Source: Mesorhizobium sp. M1B.F.Ca.ET.045.04.1.1 (lineage in GTDB: Bacteria; Pseudomonadota; Alphaproteobacteria; Rhizobiales; Rhizobiaceae). From it: DNA of 64,000 bases. Positions within the stretch are counted from its first letter, which is position 1. Every line of letters starts with the position of its first letter. The position numbers were made by a program, and so were the translations under genes. Of this stretch, positions 25,929 to 35,502 are shown in pieces. The stretch lies in the NCBI RefSeq assembly GCF_003952465.1, contig NZ_CP034448.1, forward strand, positions 3,821,001 through 3,885,000, in the 5' to 3' direction. A model generated the notes under the pieces. That model saw only the letters and a list, made by a program, of their open reading frames with translations. It made no database searches and was not told the origin of the DNA.

Positions 25929-26703
25929 TGCTGCGTTGCCTCAACCGATCGTGGAAATGCGAGGCATCGAAAAAGCCTTCGGCGCTGTCCAGGCGCTTCG
26001 GAAAGTCGATCTGGTGCTCTATCCCGGAGAGATCCTTGGACTGGTCGGCGACAACTCGGCCGGCAAGTCGACGCTCATGAAGATCCTGACCGGCGCTTAT
26101 CAGCGCGACGCCGGCGAAATCCTCGTCGCCGGTCAACCTGTGCACTTCAAGAGTCCGCATGAGAGCCGCGATGCCGGCATCGAGATGATCTACCAGGATT
26201 TCGCTCTTTGCGGGAACATGGATGTCGGCCAGAACATCTTTCTCGGCCGCTGGCCGCGCAAAGGCCCTTTTGTCAATCGCCGCAAGATGTACGCGGAAGC
26301 CGACAGCGTGCTGAAGCGGCTCAAGGTCGACGTGAACTCCGTTTTCCAGAAGGTCGAAAGCCTGTCGGGCGGCCGCCAGCAATCCGTGGCAATTGCCCGC
26401 GCGATCTCCTTCGAGCCACGCGTCGTGATCCTCGACGAACCGACCGCCAATCTCTCGGTGATGGCGACCGAGCGGCTCCTCGAGACCATGCTGGAACTGA
26501 AAAAGCAGGGCGTTGCCCAGATCATCATCTCGCATCGGCTGGTCGACATTTTCGCCGTGGGCGACCGTGTCATGGTGCTCAAGCGTGGCGAGAATGTCGG
26601 CGACCGTCACGTCAGGAACACCGACGAGCACGAGGTCCTTGAGATCATAGTCTCCGGCACCCGGGAGCAGGCGCTTACGGCCGATCAGGCGAGGGCGGTC
26701 TGA
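25921..26703 (+). CDS. Sugar ABC transporter ATP-binding protein, single ABC domain
   Basis: The 260-residue protein has one ABC cassette, with Walker A GDNSAGKST near residue 43 (serine where the family usually has glycine, as in GDNGAGKST), the signature LSGGRQQSVAIARAI and Walker B VVILDEPTANLS. It overlaps the fused permease gene by 8 bp and so is translationally coupled. The set (one binding protein, one fused permease, one ATPase) is a complete CUT2-type importer with a likely ATPase homodimer. The ligand is unknown. Confidence 0.93.
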   Translation: MPDAALPQPIVEMRGIEKAFGAVQALRKVDLVLYPGEILGLVGDNSAGKSTLMKILTGAYQRDAGEILVAGQPVHFKSPHESRDAGIEMIYQDFALCGNMDVGQNIFLGRWPRKGPFVNRRKMYAEADSVLKRLKVDVNSVFQKVESLSGGRQQSVAIARAISFEPRVVILDEPTANLSVMATERLLETMLELKKQGVAQIIISHRLVDIFAVGDRVMVLKRGENVGDRHVRNTDEHEVLEIIVSGTREQALTADQARAV

Positions 26704-26897
26704 CCACCGAGGCGTTGGCCTGAGGGCTTATCGCTTCTACCGGGGGTGGGCTGAACCAATATTCGTTGGCTTGACAATGGCCATGGCCTGCGCGACCCAG
26801 ACCGGAATGGGGACGGGCTGCGAAACATGGTTGCTGTGGCTAAGCTGTTGATCGTCAACCCGCCGCTGCGCTCCTTTCGTGCAAAAAGGACAAGGCG

Positions 26898-27926
26898 GTG
26901 ACAAGGCCGCGCTCGCGGCGTGGCGGCGGCCGCCCCACAATCGCCGACGTGGCGCGCAAGGCCGGCGTCGGCGCAATCACCGTTTCCCGCGCCTTGCGCG
27001 AGCCCGGGCGGGTTTCGGAAGATCTGCGCCGGCAGATACAGGCCGCCGTCGACGAGCTCGGCTATGTGCCGGATCCCAACGCGCGGGCATTGGCCTCGGC
27101 GCGCGCCGAGGTCTTCGGCGTGCTGGTGCCTTCCCTCACCAACAACGTCTTTGCCGAGGTGGTGCGCGGCATCTATGACAGCCTGTCGGACAGCCCGTTC
27201 CGCATCCAGCTCGGCAACACGCATTACTCGGGCCTGGAGGAAGAGCGGCTGCTGCAGGTATTTGCCCTGCAGCGCCCTGCGGCGCTGATCGTGGCCGGGA
27301 TCGACCAGACGCCGCCGTCGCGGAAGCTGCTGGAGACGGCCGGCTGCCCGGTGGTGCAAGTGATGGAAACCGGACCCGACCCGGTCGACATGCTAGTCGG
27401 TTTCTCGCATTTCGACGGCGGCCGGACGGCCACCGGGCACCTGATCGAAATGGGCTACCGGCGGATCGCCTTCATCGGTGCGCGCATGGATCCGCGTTCG
27501 CAACGGCGCCTTGCCGGCTATCGCGCGGCGATGGAGGCGGCCGGCTTGTTCGATCCACGGCTGGTCACCACCACGCCGCTCTTGTCCAGCGTGAGCCTTG
27601 GCCGCGAGCTTTTGCGCGATGCGCTGGCCAAGATGCCGTCGCTCGACGGCGTCTTCTGCAACAATGACGATATCGCGCTTGGCGTTCTGTTCGAATGCCG
27701 CCGTGCCGCGATCGCGGTGCCGAAGACAATCGGCATCGTCGGCTTCAACGATCTCGACATGATGCAGGCGGCGTTCCCTTCGGTCACCAGCGTCCGCACG
27801 CATCGCTACGAAATCGGCCGCAGGGCGGTGGCGATGGCGCTTGCCGCGATCGCAGGCCAGAGGCCGCAGCAGCGGGTTGTCGACCTCGGTTTCGAGCTCA
27901 TACGCCGCGAGAGCACCGCACGTTGA
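26898..27926 (+). CDS. LacI family transcriptional regulator
   Basis: The 342-residue repressor has an N-terminal LacI helix-turn-helix and hinge (RPTIADVARKAGVGAITVSRAL, then VDELGYVPDPNARALAS, residues 12-68) and a periplasmic-binding-protein-like effector domain with NDDIALGVLFECRR and GFNDLDMMQAAFPSVTSVR. The sequence resembles the gluconate-type GntR regulators of enterobacteria. The GTG at 26898 is 9 bases after AAAAAGGA. A perfect operator lies 44 bp after its stop, upstream of the transporter and gluconokinase genes it probably controls. Confidence 0.92.
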   Translation: MTRPRSRRGGGRPTIADVARKAGVGAITVSRALREPGRVSEDLRRQIQAAVDELGYVPDPNARALASARAEVFGVLVPSLTNNVFAEVVRGIYDSLSDSPFRIQLGNTHYSGLEEERLLQVFALQRPAALIVAGIDQTPPSRKLLETAGCPVVQVMETGPDPVDMLVGFSHFDGGRTATGHLIEMGYRRIAFIGARMDPRSQRRLAGYRAAMEAAGLFDPRLVTTTPLLSSVSLGRELLRDALAKMPSLDGVFCNNDDIALGVLFECRRAAIAVPKTIGIVGFNDLDMMQAAFPSVTSVRTHRYEIGRRAVAMALAAIAGQRPQQRVVDLGFELIRRESTAR

Positions 27927-27969
27927 AACACGCAGCGGCGACTGTGCGAATGCCGGTTTACACTATAAG

Positions 27970-27985
27970 ATGGTAGCGCTACCAT
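27970..27985. promoter_or_regulatory. LacI-family operator
   Basis: ATGGTAGCGCTACCAT is a perfect 16-bp palindrome with the central CG typical of LacI-family sites. It lies between the LacI regulator gene and the binding-protein gene. It is the best candidate binding site for the adjacent repressor. Confidence 0.8.
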
Positions 27986-28025
27986 ATTTCCCGCCAAGTA
28001 TGCGATTGGGGGCAACAAGGCTGTT

Positions 28026-28070
28026 TATTATACATAAGCGACAGCTCATGCTTGTTTATTATGTATAATA
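28026..28070. promoter_or_regulatory. AT-rich inverted repeat upstream of the binding-protein gene
   Basis: Two 12-bp arms, TATTATACATAA (28026-28037) and TTATGTATAATA (28059-28070), are perfect reverse complements 21 bp apart. The right arm contains TATAAT, a possible -10 element. The base composition contrasts strongly with the GC-rich surroundings. It could be the core promoter or the site of a second regulator. Confidence 0.55.
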
Positions 28071-28219
28071 TGATAGTTTTGTAAGCCGCCTGGAGGGGCG
28101 GGAGGGGGAGGAAAGAGGGACGGCGCAAGTCACCTCGGAAGCGTATTGGACTGGCGTGAGGAAGCCGGCCGACAGCGCGGATCCATCGACAAGCAGAACT
28201 GCAACTGGGAGGAATACCG

Positions 28220-29344
28220 ATGATCAAGTCACTCGTTGGCGGCGTCATTGCCGCCACTGCATTCGTTATGCTGAGTTCTTCGGCGATCGCCGATCCGGAA
28301 ATCGTCAAGGGGCCGGCCGCCGAGCCGGACTGTTTCGCGCCCTGGGCGGCCGACACACAGTTCTTCAAATATCCGAAGAAGGATGGGCCGTACCGCATCG
28401 CGCTCGCCAACGGCTATATCGCCAACACCTGGCGCATCCAGATGATCCAGACCGCCAAGGCCTATGCCGCGCAGCCGGACGTCGCCAAGAAACTCAAGGA
28501 ATTCAAGGTGGTGTCGACCGGCGAGGATGTGCCGGCGCAGATTTCGGCGATCAACAACTTCATCGATTCCGGCTTTGACGCTATTGTCGTCAATGCCCAG
28601 AACCCGACCGCGTTCGGGCCGGTGATCAAGCGCGCCAAGGAAGCCGGCGTCATTCTCGTCGCCTTCGACAACATCCTCGACACCAAGGACGCCATCAACG
28701 TCAATGTCGATCAGAAGGGCCTCGGCGAGTTGTGGGGCAAATGGCTGGTCGCGCATGTGCCGAATGGCGGCAAGGTGCTCGAGGTGCGCGGCGTGGCCGG
28801 TACCTCCGTCGACACCGACCGCCACAACGGCATCCATGAGGTGCTCGATGGGTCCGGCAAGAAGTGGGATGTCACCGAGGTCGTCGGCAAGTGGGATGAC
28901 GGCGTGGCGCAGAAGGCAACGGCCGATGCGATCGCCACCAGCGGGCCGTTCGACGGCATCACGGGACAGGGCGGCGACACCGGCATCGTGCAGGCGATGA
29001 TCGACGCCAAGCATCCGTTCGTGCCGTTCGGTGGCGAGACGGAAAACGGCTTCCGCAAATTCTGCGCCGCGCATGCCGGCGACGGGCTGAAATGCTCTTC
29101 GGCGGGCACCGGACCGGCCCAGGTCGCGGTCGCCATCAAGACGGCGATCGCCGCGCTCGAAGGCAATGTCGTGCCGCAGTCGGTCAAGCTGCCGCTGGCC
29201 ATCGTCGAGGATCCGAACTTCAAGGCGGGCCAGGATTTCTTCCCCGACCAGTCCGACAATTTCTTCGTAGGCAATTCCTTCCCGACCTGCGGCATCAATT
29301 TCACCGCGCAGGAAATCATGGGCCAGTCCAAGGAAAACAAGTAG
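28220..29344 (+). CDS. Sugar (probably aldonate) ABC transporter substrate-binding protein
   Basis: The 374-residue periplasmic protein starts with a signal peptide (IKSLVGGVIAATAFVMLSSS then AIA) and has a Peripla_BP_4-like fold. IALANGYIANTWRIQMIQTA lies near residue 58, and AINNFIDSGFDAIVVNAQNP follows. Compared with RbsB it has an extended N-terminus and a C-terminal FFVGNSFPTCGINFTAQE segment, and four cysteines that could form disulfides. It begins the operon with two permeases, a double-domain ATPase and gluconokinase, which points to gluconate or another sugar acid as ligand (inference). Confidence 0.9.
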   Translation: MIKSLVGGVIAATAFVMLSSSAIADPEIVKGPAAEPDCFAPWAADTQFFKYPKKDGPYRIALANGYIANTWRIQMIQTAKAYAAQPDVAKKLKEFKVVSTGEDVPAQISAINNFIDSGFDAIVVNAQNPTAFGPVIKRAKEAGVILVAFDNILDTKDAINVNVDQKGLGELWGKWLVAHVPNGGKVLEVRGVAGTSVDTDRHNGIHEVLDGSGKKWDVTEVVGKWDDGVAQKATADAIATSGPFDGITGQGGDTGIVQAMIDAKHPFVPFGGETENGFRKFCAAHAGDGLKCSSAGTGPAQVAVAIKTAIAALEGNVVPQSVKLPLAIVEDPNFKAGQDFFPDQSDNFFVGNSFPTCGINFTAQEIMGQSKENK

Positions 29345-29353
29345 CCTGATCCA

Positions 29354-29382
29354 ACCGGCGCCGCGGGAAAGCCGTGGCGCCG
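29354..29382 (+). terminator. GC-rich hairpin after the binding-protein gene
   Basis: Arms CCGGCGCC and GGCGCCGG surround a short GCGGGAAAGCCGT loop, with no T-run following. It is more likely an mRNA-stabilising or attenuating hairpin between the binding-protein and ATPase genes than a full terminator. Confidence 0.5.
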
Positions 29383-29422
29383 GCCGCTTGATGCCAATCG
29401 CGAACTGGCCTTGGGAGGGCTG

Positions 29423-30966
<1,544 letters not shown>

Positions 30967-30970
<4 letters not shown>

Positions 30971-31947
30971 AGGACTGGCGCTACTGGCTGGCCGAACAGC
31001 GCGGGACGCTGCTGGCCTTCGCCATCTTCATCGTCATGTTCGCTATCTACAGCGCGAACCATCCGGCAGGCTTCACCGCCAATGTCGTGCAAACGGCCGC
31101 CAACAAGGGCGTGCTGCTGGCCTTCGTCGCCATGGCGCAGACGCTTGTTGTGATCACCGCCGGCATCGACCTGTCGGTCGGCATGATCTTCACGCTCACC
31201 AACTGCATGGCTTCCTGGCTGGTGATCGGCACCGGCCTCGAAACCGCATTCGGCGTGGTGGCCGTGCTCGGCACCGGGCTCATCAGCGGGGCGGTCAATG
31301 GCGCCATCGTGATCTATGGCCGCCTGCAGCCGATCGTGGCGACCATCGCTACGGGCGCTGTTTATTTCGGGCTAGCGCTGCTGCTGCGGCCGGTGCCCGG
31401 CGGATCGGTCAACGAAGACCTCGCCGATTTCCTGACCGGGCGTTTCTTCGGCGTGGTGCCGGCGAGCTTCGTGGCGCTGTTCGTCGTGGTCCTCATCGTC
31501 TGGGTGCCGTTCAGCCGATCCGAACTCGGCCGCGCGGCCTATGCCGCGGGCTCCTCGGAGACGGCGGCCTATATGTCGGGCGTGCCGATCCGCAGGGGCA
31601 AGTTCCTTGCATATACGCTTGCCGGGCTGCTCGCCGCGATCGGAGGTTTGTTCCTGACCTTTTTCACCTACACCGGGGAGGCGGCTTATGCGAGCGGCAA
31701 TGCCTACACGCTGTTTTCCATCGCGGCCGTCGTGCTCGGCGGCGTGTCGCTGTTCGGCGGCAAGGGCAGCGCCATCGGCGCGATCTTCGGCGCGCTCGCC
31801 TTCCGCACCATCGGCGATCTCCTGTTCGTCTTCGATTTCGATCCGCTCTGGCAGCCGCTGTTCCAGGGCGTTATCCTCTTGATCGCGGTCAGCCTCGGCG
31901 CTTTCGCGCTGTTCAGGGTGCGCAACCGGCTGGAGTGGTTCCTGTGA
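30967..31947 (+). CDS. Sugar ABC transporter permease 1
   Basis: The 326-residue BPD_transp_2 permease has the motif TLVVITAGIDLSVGMIFTL near residue 60, the loop GSSETAAYMSGVPIRRGK and VVLGGVSLFGGKGSAIG near 255. Around ten hydrophobic helices are visible. It is coupled at both ends: ATGA with the ATPase gene, and GTGA with the second permease gene. It should pair with the next permease as a heterodimer. Confidence 0.94.
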
Positions 31948-32930
31948 GCGAAACGACGCTTGGCGGCATCGCCGGCCGCATGCCGAAATTCATCCGCCGC
32001 GCCGATCCGGCGGTGGTCACCGCCTTTGCCTGCATCGTGCTCCTGCTTCTGGTCGGCAGCCTCTATTCGCGCAGCTTCCTGTCGCCGGAATATCTCCTGC
32101 AGCAGCTGAAGGTCGCCTCGTTCCTCGGCGTGATCGCCACCGGCATGATGCTGGTGATCCTGCTCGGCCAGATCGACCTGTCCGTGCCGTGGGCCGTGGC
32201 GACCGGCGCCATGATGGCCTGCGCGGCCGCGGCCTATGGCCCGGTCGGCGTCGCGCTTGCCATCCCGTTCGGCATCCTCTGCGGAGTAGCGATCGGCATC
32301 GTCAACGGCATCGGCGTCGCTTACCTGCGCATTCCCTCGATGATCATCACTTTGGCCACCAATGCCGTCGCGCAAGGGCTGATGGTGGTCTATACGGGCG
32401 GGTTCTCGCCGCAGGATTCGGCGACGGCGGCGATGCGCTACCTCGCAACCGGGTTTACCATTCCTGGGGTGCCGAACGCCGTCATCATCTGGGCGCTGAT
32501 AGGGGCCGCGATGGTCTTCATGCTGACACGCACCAGCTTCGGCCGCGCCGTCTACGGCATCGGCAATCGCGAGCGCGCCGCCTATCTGTCCGGCATCGAC
32601 ACGCGCCGCGTGGTGATGATCGCCTTTGCCGTGTCCGGCGGGCTCTCGGCCTTCGGCGGCGTCCTGCTCGCGGGCTACGCATCGAAGGCCGCGCAGTCGA
32701 TGGGCGATGCCTATCTCCTGCCGTCGATCGCCGCGGTGGTGCTCGGCGGCACCTCGATCCTCGGCGGACGCGGCTCCTATCTCGGAACCGTCGCCGGCGT
32801 GATCCTGATCACGCTGCTGCAGTCGATCCTCTCGGTCATGCAGATGCCGGAGGCGGGGCGGCAGATCATCTACGGCGTCGTGATCGTCGCTATGCTTCTG
32901 CTTTACGGCCGCGCGCCGGCAAGTCGCTGA
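31944..32930 (+). CDS. Sugar ABC transporter permease 2
   Basis: The 328-residue permease starts at GTG 31944 inside the stop of permease 1. It has GMMLVILLGQIDLSVPWAVA near residue 70, where the common GGIDLSVG is replaced by GQIDLSVP, then GNRERAAYLSGIDTRRV and VVLGGTSILGGRGSYLG. A longer frame upstream overlaps the first permease gene and is not real. It is followed almost directly by the gluconokinase gene. Confidence 0.93.
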   Translation: MSETTLGGIAGRMPKFIRRADPAVVTAFACIVLLLLVGSLYSRSFLSPEYLLQQLKVASFLGVIATGMMLVILLGQIDLSVPWAVATGAMMACAAAAYGPVGVALAIPFGILCGVAIGIVNGIGVAYLRIPSMIITLATNAVAQGLMVVYTGGFSPQDSATAAMRYLATGFTIPGVPNAVIIWALIGAAMVFMLTRTSFGRAVYGIGNRERAAYLSGIDTRRVVMIAFAVSGGLSAFGGVLLAGYASKAAQSMGDAYLLPSIAAVVLGGTSILGGRGSYLGTVAGVILITLLQSILSVMQMPEAGRQIIYGVVIVAMLLLYGRAPASR

Positions 32931-32944
32931 TCGTGGATGAAAGA

Positions 32945-33448
32945 ATGAACGACATCCGGTCAGCGCCGGCCATCGTCGCGATGGGAGTGGCCGGCTGCGG
33001 CAAGACGGTCGTCGGCGAGGCGCTGGCCAAAGAGCTGGGCGCGATCTTCATCGAAGGCGACCGCCTGCATCCGCCGGAAAACGTGGCGCGCATGGCGCGC
33101 GGAGAGCCGCTGACGGATGCCTTGCGCAAAGGCTGGCTCGACGCCATCGGCGAGCGCATCGCGGCCTCCGTCGCCGACGGACAGAAGGCGGTGGCGGCCT
33201 GCTCGGCGCTGAAGCGCAGCTACCGCGACCGGCTGCGCGGCTTTTGCCCCGACATCGTCTTCCTCTACCTCAAGATCGATCGCGAGACCGCCTGGCGGCG
33301 GGTCGCGGGCCGCAAGGGCCATTTCATGCCGGCGAGCCTGGTCGACAGCCAGTTCGCGACCCTGGAAGAGCCCGGCCCGGACGAGCTCGCGGTGACGGTG
33401 GATGCGACGCGGTCCGTCGTCGCGATCGTGAACGAATTACTCGGCTAG
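32945..33448 (+). CDS. gntK: Gluconokinase
   Basis: The 167-residue P-loop kinase fits the small gluconokinase family. Walker A is MGVAGCGKTVVG near residue 12, and then come GDRLHPPENVARMARGEPLTD and CSALKRSYRDRLR, both characteristic of GntK. It would phosphorylate gluconate to 6-phosphogluconate, feeding the Entner-Doudoroff and pentose phosphate routes. The ATG at 32945 is preferred, with GTG 32933 as an alternative. It ends the transporter operon, and its TAG stop lies in the end of a palindromic repeat. Confidence 0.9.
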   Translation: MNDIRSAPAIVAMGVAGCGKTVVGEALAKELGAIFIEGDRLHPPENVARMARGEPLTDALRKGWLDAIGERIAASVADGQKAVAACSALKRSYRDRLRGFCPDIVFLYLKIDRETAWRRVAGRKGHFMPASLVDSQFATLEEPGPDELAVTVDATRSVVAIVNELLG

Positions 33449-33560
33449 AGCAGTTCATCGTTTCACGGAAACGGCTCGGAAACGCCGAACTGCTCTAACT
33501 ATTTGTTTCTACGCAATTCCGGACGGAAAACCGTTACACACTTTTCCTGGAATTGCTCTA
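33446..33560. repeat. Double-hairpin palindromic element carrying both flanking stop codons
   Basis: Two adjoining hairpins are present. The first is bounded by TAGAGCAGTTC (33446-33456) and GAACTGCTCTA (33487-33497); the second by GCAATTCC (33513-33520) and GGAATTGC (33549-33556), ending in TCTA. It resembles the AGAGCAATTCC-type elements found widely in rhizobial genomes. The TAG at each outer end is the stop codon of the convergent flanking genes. Confidence 0.85.
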
Positions 33561-34709
33561 GGCGGTGTCGCTACCGATCGTGGGTTGATCCTGCTGCCCG
33601 GTGAGCCGATTGGCGCCGGACCAGACCATCATCTGCTCCGGATATAATTTGACAGCTTCCAGCAGACGGTCGCGCTTGAGCAGGATGTAGCCCGCCTGCA
33701 GGACGAGGTTCTTTGCCGCCACGTCCTTTGCCGACAGGGATGCCTGCTGGGCAGCGTTGGGTTTCAGTTCAGGGCTGACGATCGCCCGGTATTCGCGGAA
33801 GGGCACGGTCTCCAGGGTCGACATGGCAAACAGCGCAGCGCCTGCGCGCGCCGCGAAATTTGCCGGCGCCGAGGCGAGGTGGGTCCAGCCGTGCTCGCCC
33901 ATGGCGATTTCGGTGAAGGTGGAGCCCGCGTGGATGGTGTTGGTCATCAGCACCACGCCGTTCTCCTTCAGCGTCTTCTGGATGCGCGCGGTGACCTGGT
34001 AGGCGTCGGCGCGCTCGAAGACGATGCGGCTCTTCAGGAAACGGTTCTCGACCTCGACCAGCGGCCTGTTGATCACGTACAGGCCGAATTTGCTTTCCGA
34101 AAAGCCATGGAAGTTGACGCTCACCTGGTGCGCTTCGATGCCGGCCTCGAAGAGGGCGCGCTTACCCATGATGGTCTGGGCGATGAACTGATCGCACCAG
34201 ACAATGGCGCCGCGGCCGCGTCGCAACGCCTCGCGCACGCCGTCGACGCCTTCGAGCCGGATTGCCGGCGACCAGCGCCTGCCAGGCACCAGGTGGGCGG
34301 CAAGCATCAGGCGGCGGCGATGCGCGGCGGCGAGATGGCCCCTGAAAAAGCTTTGCGTGTCAACGTCATCGCCAAGCACCGCTTTGATCGCGACGTCATA
34401 GCGCGCGAATTCCTTGCGAAAATGGCGCTTGCGCCGAAGCGTCGACACCCGACCGCAGATCGGCGCCCACCAGGCGACCGGCAGGAGAGCCGCCACGCCG
34501 AGATAGAACAAGAAGAGCAGGCTCTCGCGCAGATCCTTGTTGGAGACGCGGCGCAACTTGCCGGGGCGGACGAGCTTGCGGCTGAAGAAGCGGACGGTTT
34601 CGCCGCGCTCCGGCACCAGCACGTCGGCGATGATCTCGGTGTGATAGATGTTGGCGGATGACGGTTGTCGTTTGGCCCTGCGGGACTTGCCAAGCCAAGG
34701 CAGCCTCAT
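33558..34709 (-). CDS. Distant LpxL/HtrB-like acyltransferase family protein
   Basis: The 383-residue protein has a hydrophobic segment (ESLLFLFYLGVAALLPVAWW, about residues 63-82) and a layout like the lipid A acyltransferases. Family-like regions are LRRGRGAIVWCDQFIAQTI near residue 165, followed by GFSESKFGLYVINRP, then KTLKENGVVLMTNTIHAG and PANFAARAGAALFAMSTLE. The canonical catalytic HxxxxD/E motif is not obvious where expected; WCDQFIAQ occupies that place. It may act on another acyl acceptor or be a non-catalytic relative. It is convergent with gntK. Confidence 0.5.
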   Translation of the reverse strand: MRLPWLGKSRRAKRQPSSANIYHTEIIADVLVPERGETVRFFSRKLVRPGKLRRVSNKDLRESLLFLFYLGVAALLPVAWWAPICGRVSTLRRKRHFRKEFARYDVAIKAVLGDDVDTQSFFRGHLAAAHRRRLMLAAHLVPGRRWSPAIRLEGVDGVREALRRGRGAIVWCDQFIAQTIMGKRALFEAGIEAHQVSVNFHGFSESKFGLYVINRPLVEVENRFLKSRIVFERADAYQVTARIQKTLKENGVVLMTNTIHAGSTFTEIAMGEHGWTHLASAPANFAARAGAALFAMSTLETVPFREYRAIVSPELKPNAAQQASLSAKDVAAKNLVLQAGYILLKRDRLLEAVKLYPEQMMVWSGANRLTGQQDQPTIGSDTA

Positions 34710-34803
34710 GCGTCGGATACCCCAGACCTCGTTCCCATCCGCCAGCCGCTTTACTGCGTTTGTCGCGGATAGACAACTACGGCATGGCGCTGCGGGTTGG
34801 CGA

Positions 34804-35253
34804 TCAGATCTGCGAGGTCAGTTCGGCCGGGAAATCGTCGTTGTCGGCGTCGCGCATCGCGGCGAGGCTGCGATTGTCGAGAACCTCGGCGATCGCCTGG
34901 CGCACCTCCAGCATCATGTGGCGGACCTGGCACGTCGCCTCGTCGCAATCCTCACAGCGCTGATATTGCGTGCGGCTGGCGCAAGGGATTGGCGCCAGCG
35001 GTCCGTCGAGCACGCGCACGACATGGCCGATCTTGATCTCGGAAGCGGGCCTGGCAAGGCGGTAGCCGCCTTCCTTGCCCTTGCGGCTCTGCACGAAACC
35101 GGCATTGCGCAATTCGCCCAGGATGGCATCCAGGAACTTCTTCGGGATGTTGTTGGCGACCGCTATGTCGTTGACGAATGCAAGCTGGCCGTCCGGCAGG
35201 CCGGAAAGATGCACGAGGGCCTTGAGGCCGTATTTGCCTTTTTTGGTCAGCAT
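34804..35253 (-). CDS. Rrf2 family transcriptional regulator
   Basis: The 149-residue winged-helix regulator begins LTKKGKYGLKALVHLSGLPDGQ, with the recognition region IAVANNIPKKFLDAILGELRNAGFV. A cysteine cluster (CASRTQYQRCEDCDEATC, residues 92-109) could bind an Fe-S cluster, as in IscR or RirA, although cysteine-sensing CymR-like members also exist. It lies next to the sulfate transport operon on the same strand and may control it. Two GTTTGGCC direct repeats (35321-35328 and 35339-35346) occur in its upstream region. Confidence 0.9.
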   Translation of the reverse strand: MLTKKGKYGLKALVHLSGLPDGQLAFVNDIAVANNIPKKFLDAILGELRNAGFVQSRKGKEGGYRLARPASEIKIGHVVRVLDGPLAPIPCASRTQYQRCEDCDEATCQVRHMMLEVRQAIAEVLDNRSLAAMRDADNDDFPAELTSQI

Positions 35254-35456
35254 GCCCGATTCAGTTCATCAAACCCCAATCGCCCTGCATCTGACGGTTG
35301 TTTGTGTGCAAATCATGACAGTTTGGCCGCAGAACGCCGTTTGGCCCAACAATTCGCCAATACAGGTTAGGCACAAACGCGTTGATTCTTCGTAACGTTT
35401 TTCACATTGGCTGCCATCATTTCGGCGTCAAGCCGATGCCGGCGCCAGATATGAAG

Positions 35457-35478
35457 AAAGCCGGCAAAAGCCGGCCTT
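35457..35478 (-). terminator. Terminator after the sulfate-binding protein gene
   Basis: Read on the minus strand, the hairpin GCCGGC-TTTT-GCCGGC is followed by TTTCTT. It begins about 25 bp past the stop of the gene at 35503 and should isolate that gene from the Rrf2 gene. Confidence 0.7.
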
Positions 35479-35502
35479 CCTGCACTTTTCCGATAAGGCA
35501 GC

